A DNA stretch of 64,000 nt from Alistipes sp. (lineage in GTDB: Bacteria; Bacteroidota; Bacteroidia; Bacteroidales; Rikenellaceae), in the NCBI GenBank assembly GCA_017474235.1, contig JAFVIB010000008.1:16002-80001 (forward strand), written 5' to 3'. Made by a program: the position numbers and the translations under genes. The notes under the pieces were generated by a model that saw only the letters and a list, made by a program, of their open reading frames with translations, did not search any database and was not told the DNA's origin. Within the stretch, counting starts at the first letter, position 1, and each line of letters starts with the position of its first letter. Of the stretch, positions 63,310 to 64,000 are shown one piece after another.

Positions 63310-64000
63310 ATGAAGCATTTTATTCTATCCGCATTTTTTGCTCTAAGTTGTTGGAATATGGTTCTACAAGCACAAGAGGTCAACAATACAACTACATTGG
63401 CAGGTTCTTGGATTGGTAAACTCTCTTTCGGCTCTAGGGAATTAAATATTGGACTTAACATAGAACAACAAGACGGTTATGTAGTTTGTACTCTTGACAG
63501 TCCCGACCAAGGTGTAAAGGGAATTGGGTGCTACAAAAACCTCCTTACCGACGAGGCTATTAAGGTTACTGTGTCTGCTATCGGAGCTTCGTATGAAGCA
63601 GAGTTAATCAATGGTGAACTTATTGGAACTTTCTCTCAAAGCGGGCTGAAACTCCCGCTAACGCTTAAAAGAGGTGAGTATAAACCTCTAAGACCTCAAA
63701 CGCCCATAGAGCCTTTTGCTTACACAACAGAGGAGGTATCATTTACAAATGAAATCGAGGATGCCCAGCTATCGGGAACACTAACATATCCTGTAAATTA
63801 TGAAGGGTACAAGAGTGGTACGGTTCCTGTTGTCTTGATGGTTTCTGGAAGTGGTGACCAGAATCGTGATGAGGAACTCTTTGACCACAAACCTTTCCTG
63901 GTTATAGCAGATTTTCTTGCCAAAAATGGAGTGGCATCACTTAGATATGATGACAGAGGTGTGGGTAAATCGACAGGTCCCACAAAAAATACTACGACAG
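63310..64000 (+). CDS. Secreted alpha/beta hydrolase, 3' end outside the window
   Basis: Open from ATG 63310 to the edge (230 codons seen). Signal peptide to about residue 21 (ALSCWNMVLQAQE). Residues ~22-125 form a beta-rich N-terminal domain (GSWIGKLSFGSRELNIGLNI). The hydrolase domain begins at FTNEIEDAQLSGTLTYP, then VPVVLMVSGSGDQNRDEEL with the oxyanion region, and LRYDDRGVGKSTGPT. The nucleophile elbow lies beyond the window. Such proteins are esterases or peptidases of the periplasm. Expression may be phase variable. Confidence 0.82.
   Translation, partial: MKHFILSAFFALSCWNMVLQAQEVNNTTTLAGSWIGKLSFGSRELNIGLNIEQQDGYVVCTLDSPDQGVKGIGCYKNLLTDEAIKVTVSAIGASYEAELINGELIGTFSQSGLKLPLTLKRGEYKPLRPQTPIEPFAYTTEEVSFTNEIEDAQLSGTLTYPVNYEGYKSGTVPVVLMVSGSGDQNRDEELFDHKPFLVIADFLAKNGVASLRYDDRGVGKSTGPTKNTTT

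Overview
The window is ordinary chromosome of a Bacteroidales bacterium with roughly 45-50% GC. A gut Rikenellaceae/Alistipes-like organism is my best guess, but that is inference. The evidence is the promoter grammar (-33 TTTG, about 19-20 bp, -7 TAnnTTTG) seen at many genes, the near absence of Shine-Dalgarno sites, many SPase II lipoproteins, and families typical of the phylum: fimbrillin/BACON-like proteins, a DUF4988 plus leucine-rich-repeat surface protein, the radical SAM/lipoprotein pair, and a type II-C Cas9 with 47-bp repeats. I see no rRNA, tRNA or insertion sequence.

Layout: 1-5.2 kb holds the end of an LptF/LptG-type permease, fmt, a small lipoprotein, a putative rod-shaped ncRNA of about 190 nt (6S-like), a glycerol-1-phosphate dehydrogenase homologue and an SGNH hydrolase. 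5.2-8.4 kb is a surface locus: a 48-codon peptide carrying a 9-G tract, then a lipoprotein whose frame continues, past one TGA, into a DRGH nuclease. 8.4-12.3 kb: yggS, a C69 dipeptidase, lpdA. 12.28-16.26 kb is a minimal type II-C CRISPR locus: divergent tracrRNA, cas9, a 14-codon stump of cas1, and a three-spacer array; cas2 is gone. 16.35-25 kb: truA, then dapB-lepB-yigZ-uvrA-M16 peptidase-O-methyltransferase in close or overlapping order. 25-28.8 kb: DUF4988/LRR lipoprotein, a small XRE regulator, and a phosphoesterase/PQQ-propeller fusion. 28.9-34.1 kb: glutamate dehydrogenase and three tandem MBL-fold lipoproteins. 34.1-40.4 kb: a patch of inverted-repeat elements, a phosphohexose mutase, dnaA, a WYL-type regulator and a CotH-like lipoprotein. 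40.4-46.4 kb: the rSAM/lipoprotein pair, a zinc-ribbon protein, and recA-rsh-hypothetical-HIT. 46.4-49.8 kb: a long AT-rich, palindrome-rich region before an XRE regulator, three unlisted tiny membrane peptides, and znuA-znuC without a permease gene. 50-62.5 kb: purA, purT and an almost complete UMP operon pyrC-carA-carB-pyrK-pyrD-pyrF-pyrE-pyrB. The end has an SDR-like protein and a secreted alpha/beta hydrolase cut by the window edge.

The points I would look at first are these. (1) The cas9 leader contains a 15-nt copy of the crRNA repeat that can pair perfectly with the 5' end of the tracrRNA just before the cas9 AUG. (2) cas1 is cut exactly at the array boundary. (3) The UMP operon starts with what looks like a pyrBI-type attenuator: a leader peptide, a U-rich run and a terminator next to pyrC. 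(4) CarA has Ser in place of the glutaminase nucleophile Cys, as in ammonia-using CPS1. (5) PyrB carries a C-terminal four-cysteine tail resembling only the zinc domain of PyrI. (6) A 9-G tract lies inside a promoter spacer at 63.27 kb and another inside a small coding sequence at 5.35 kb, both candidate phase-variation switches.
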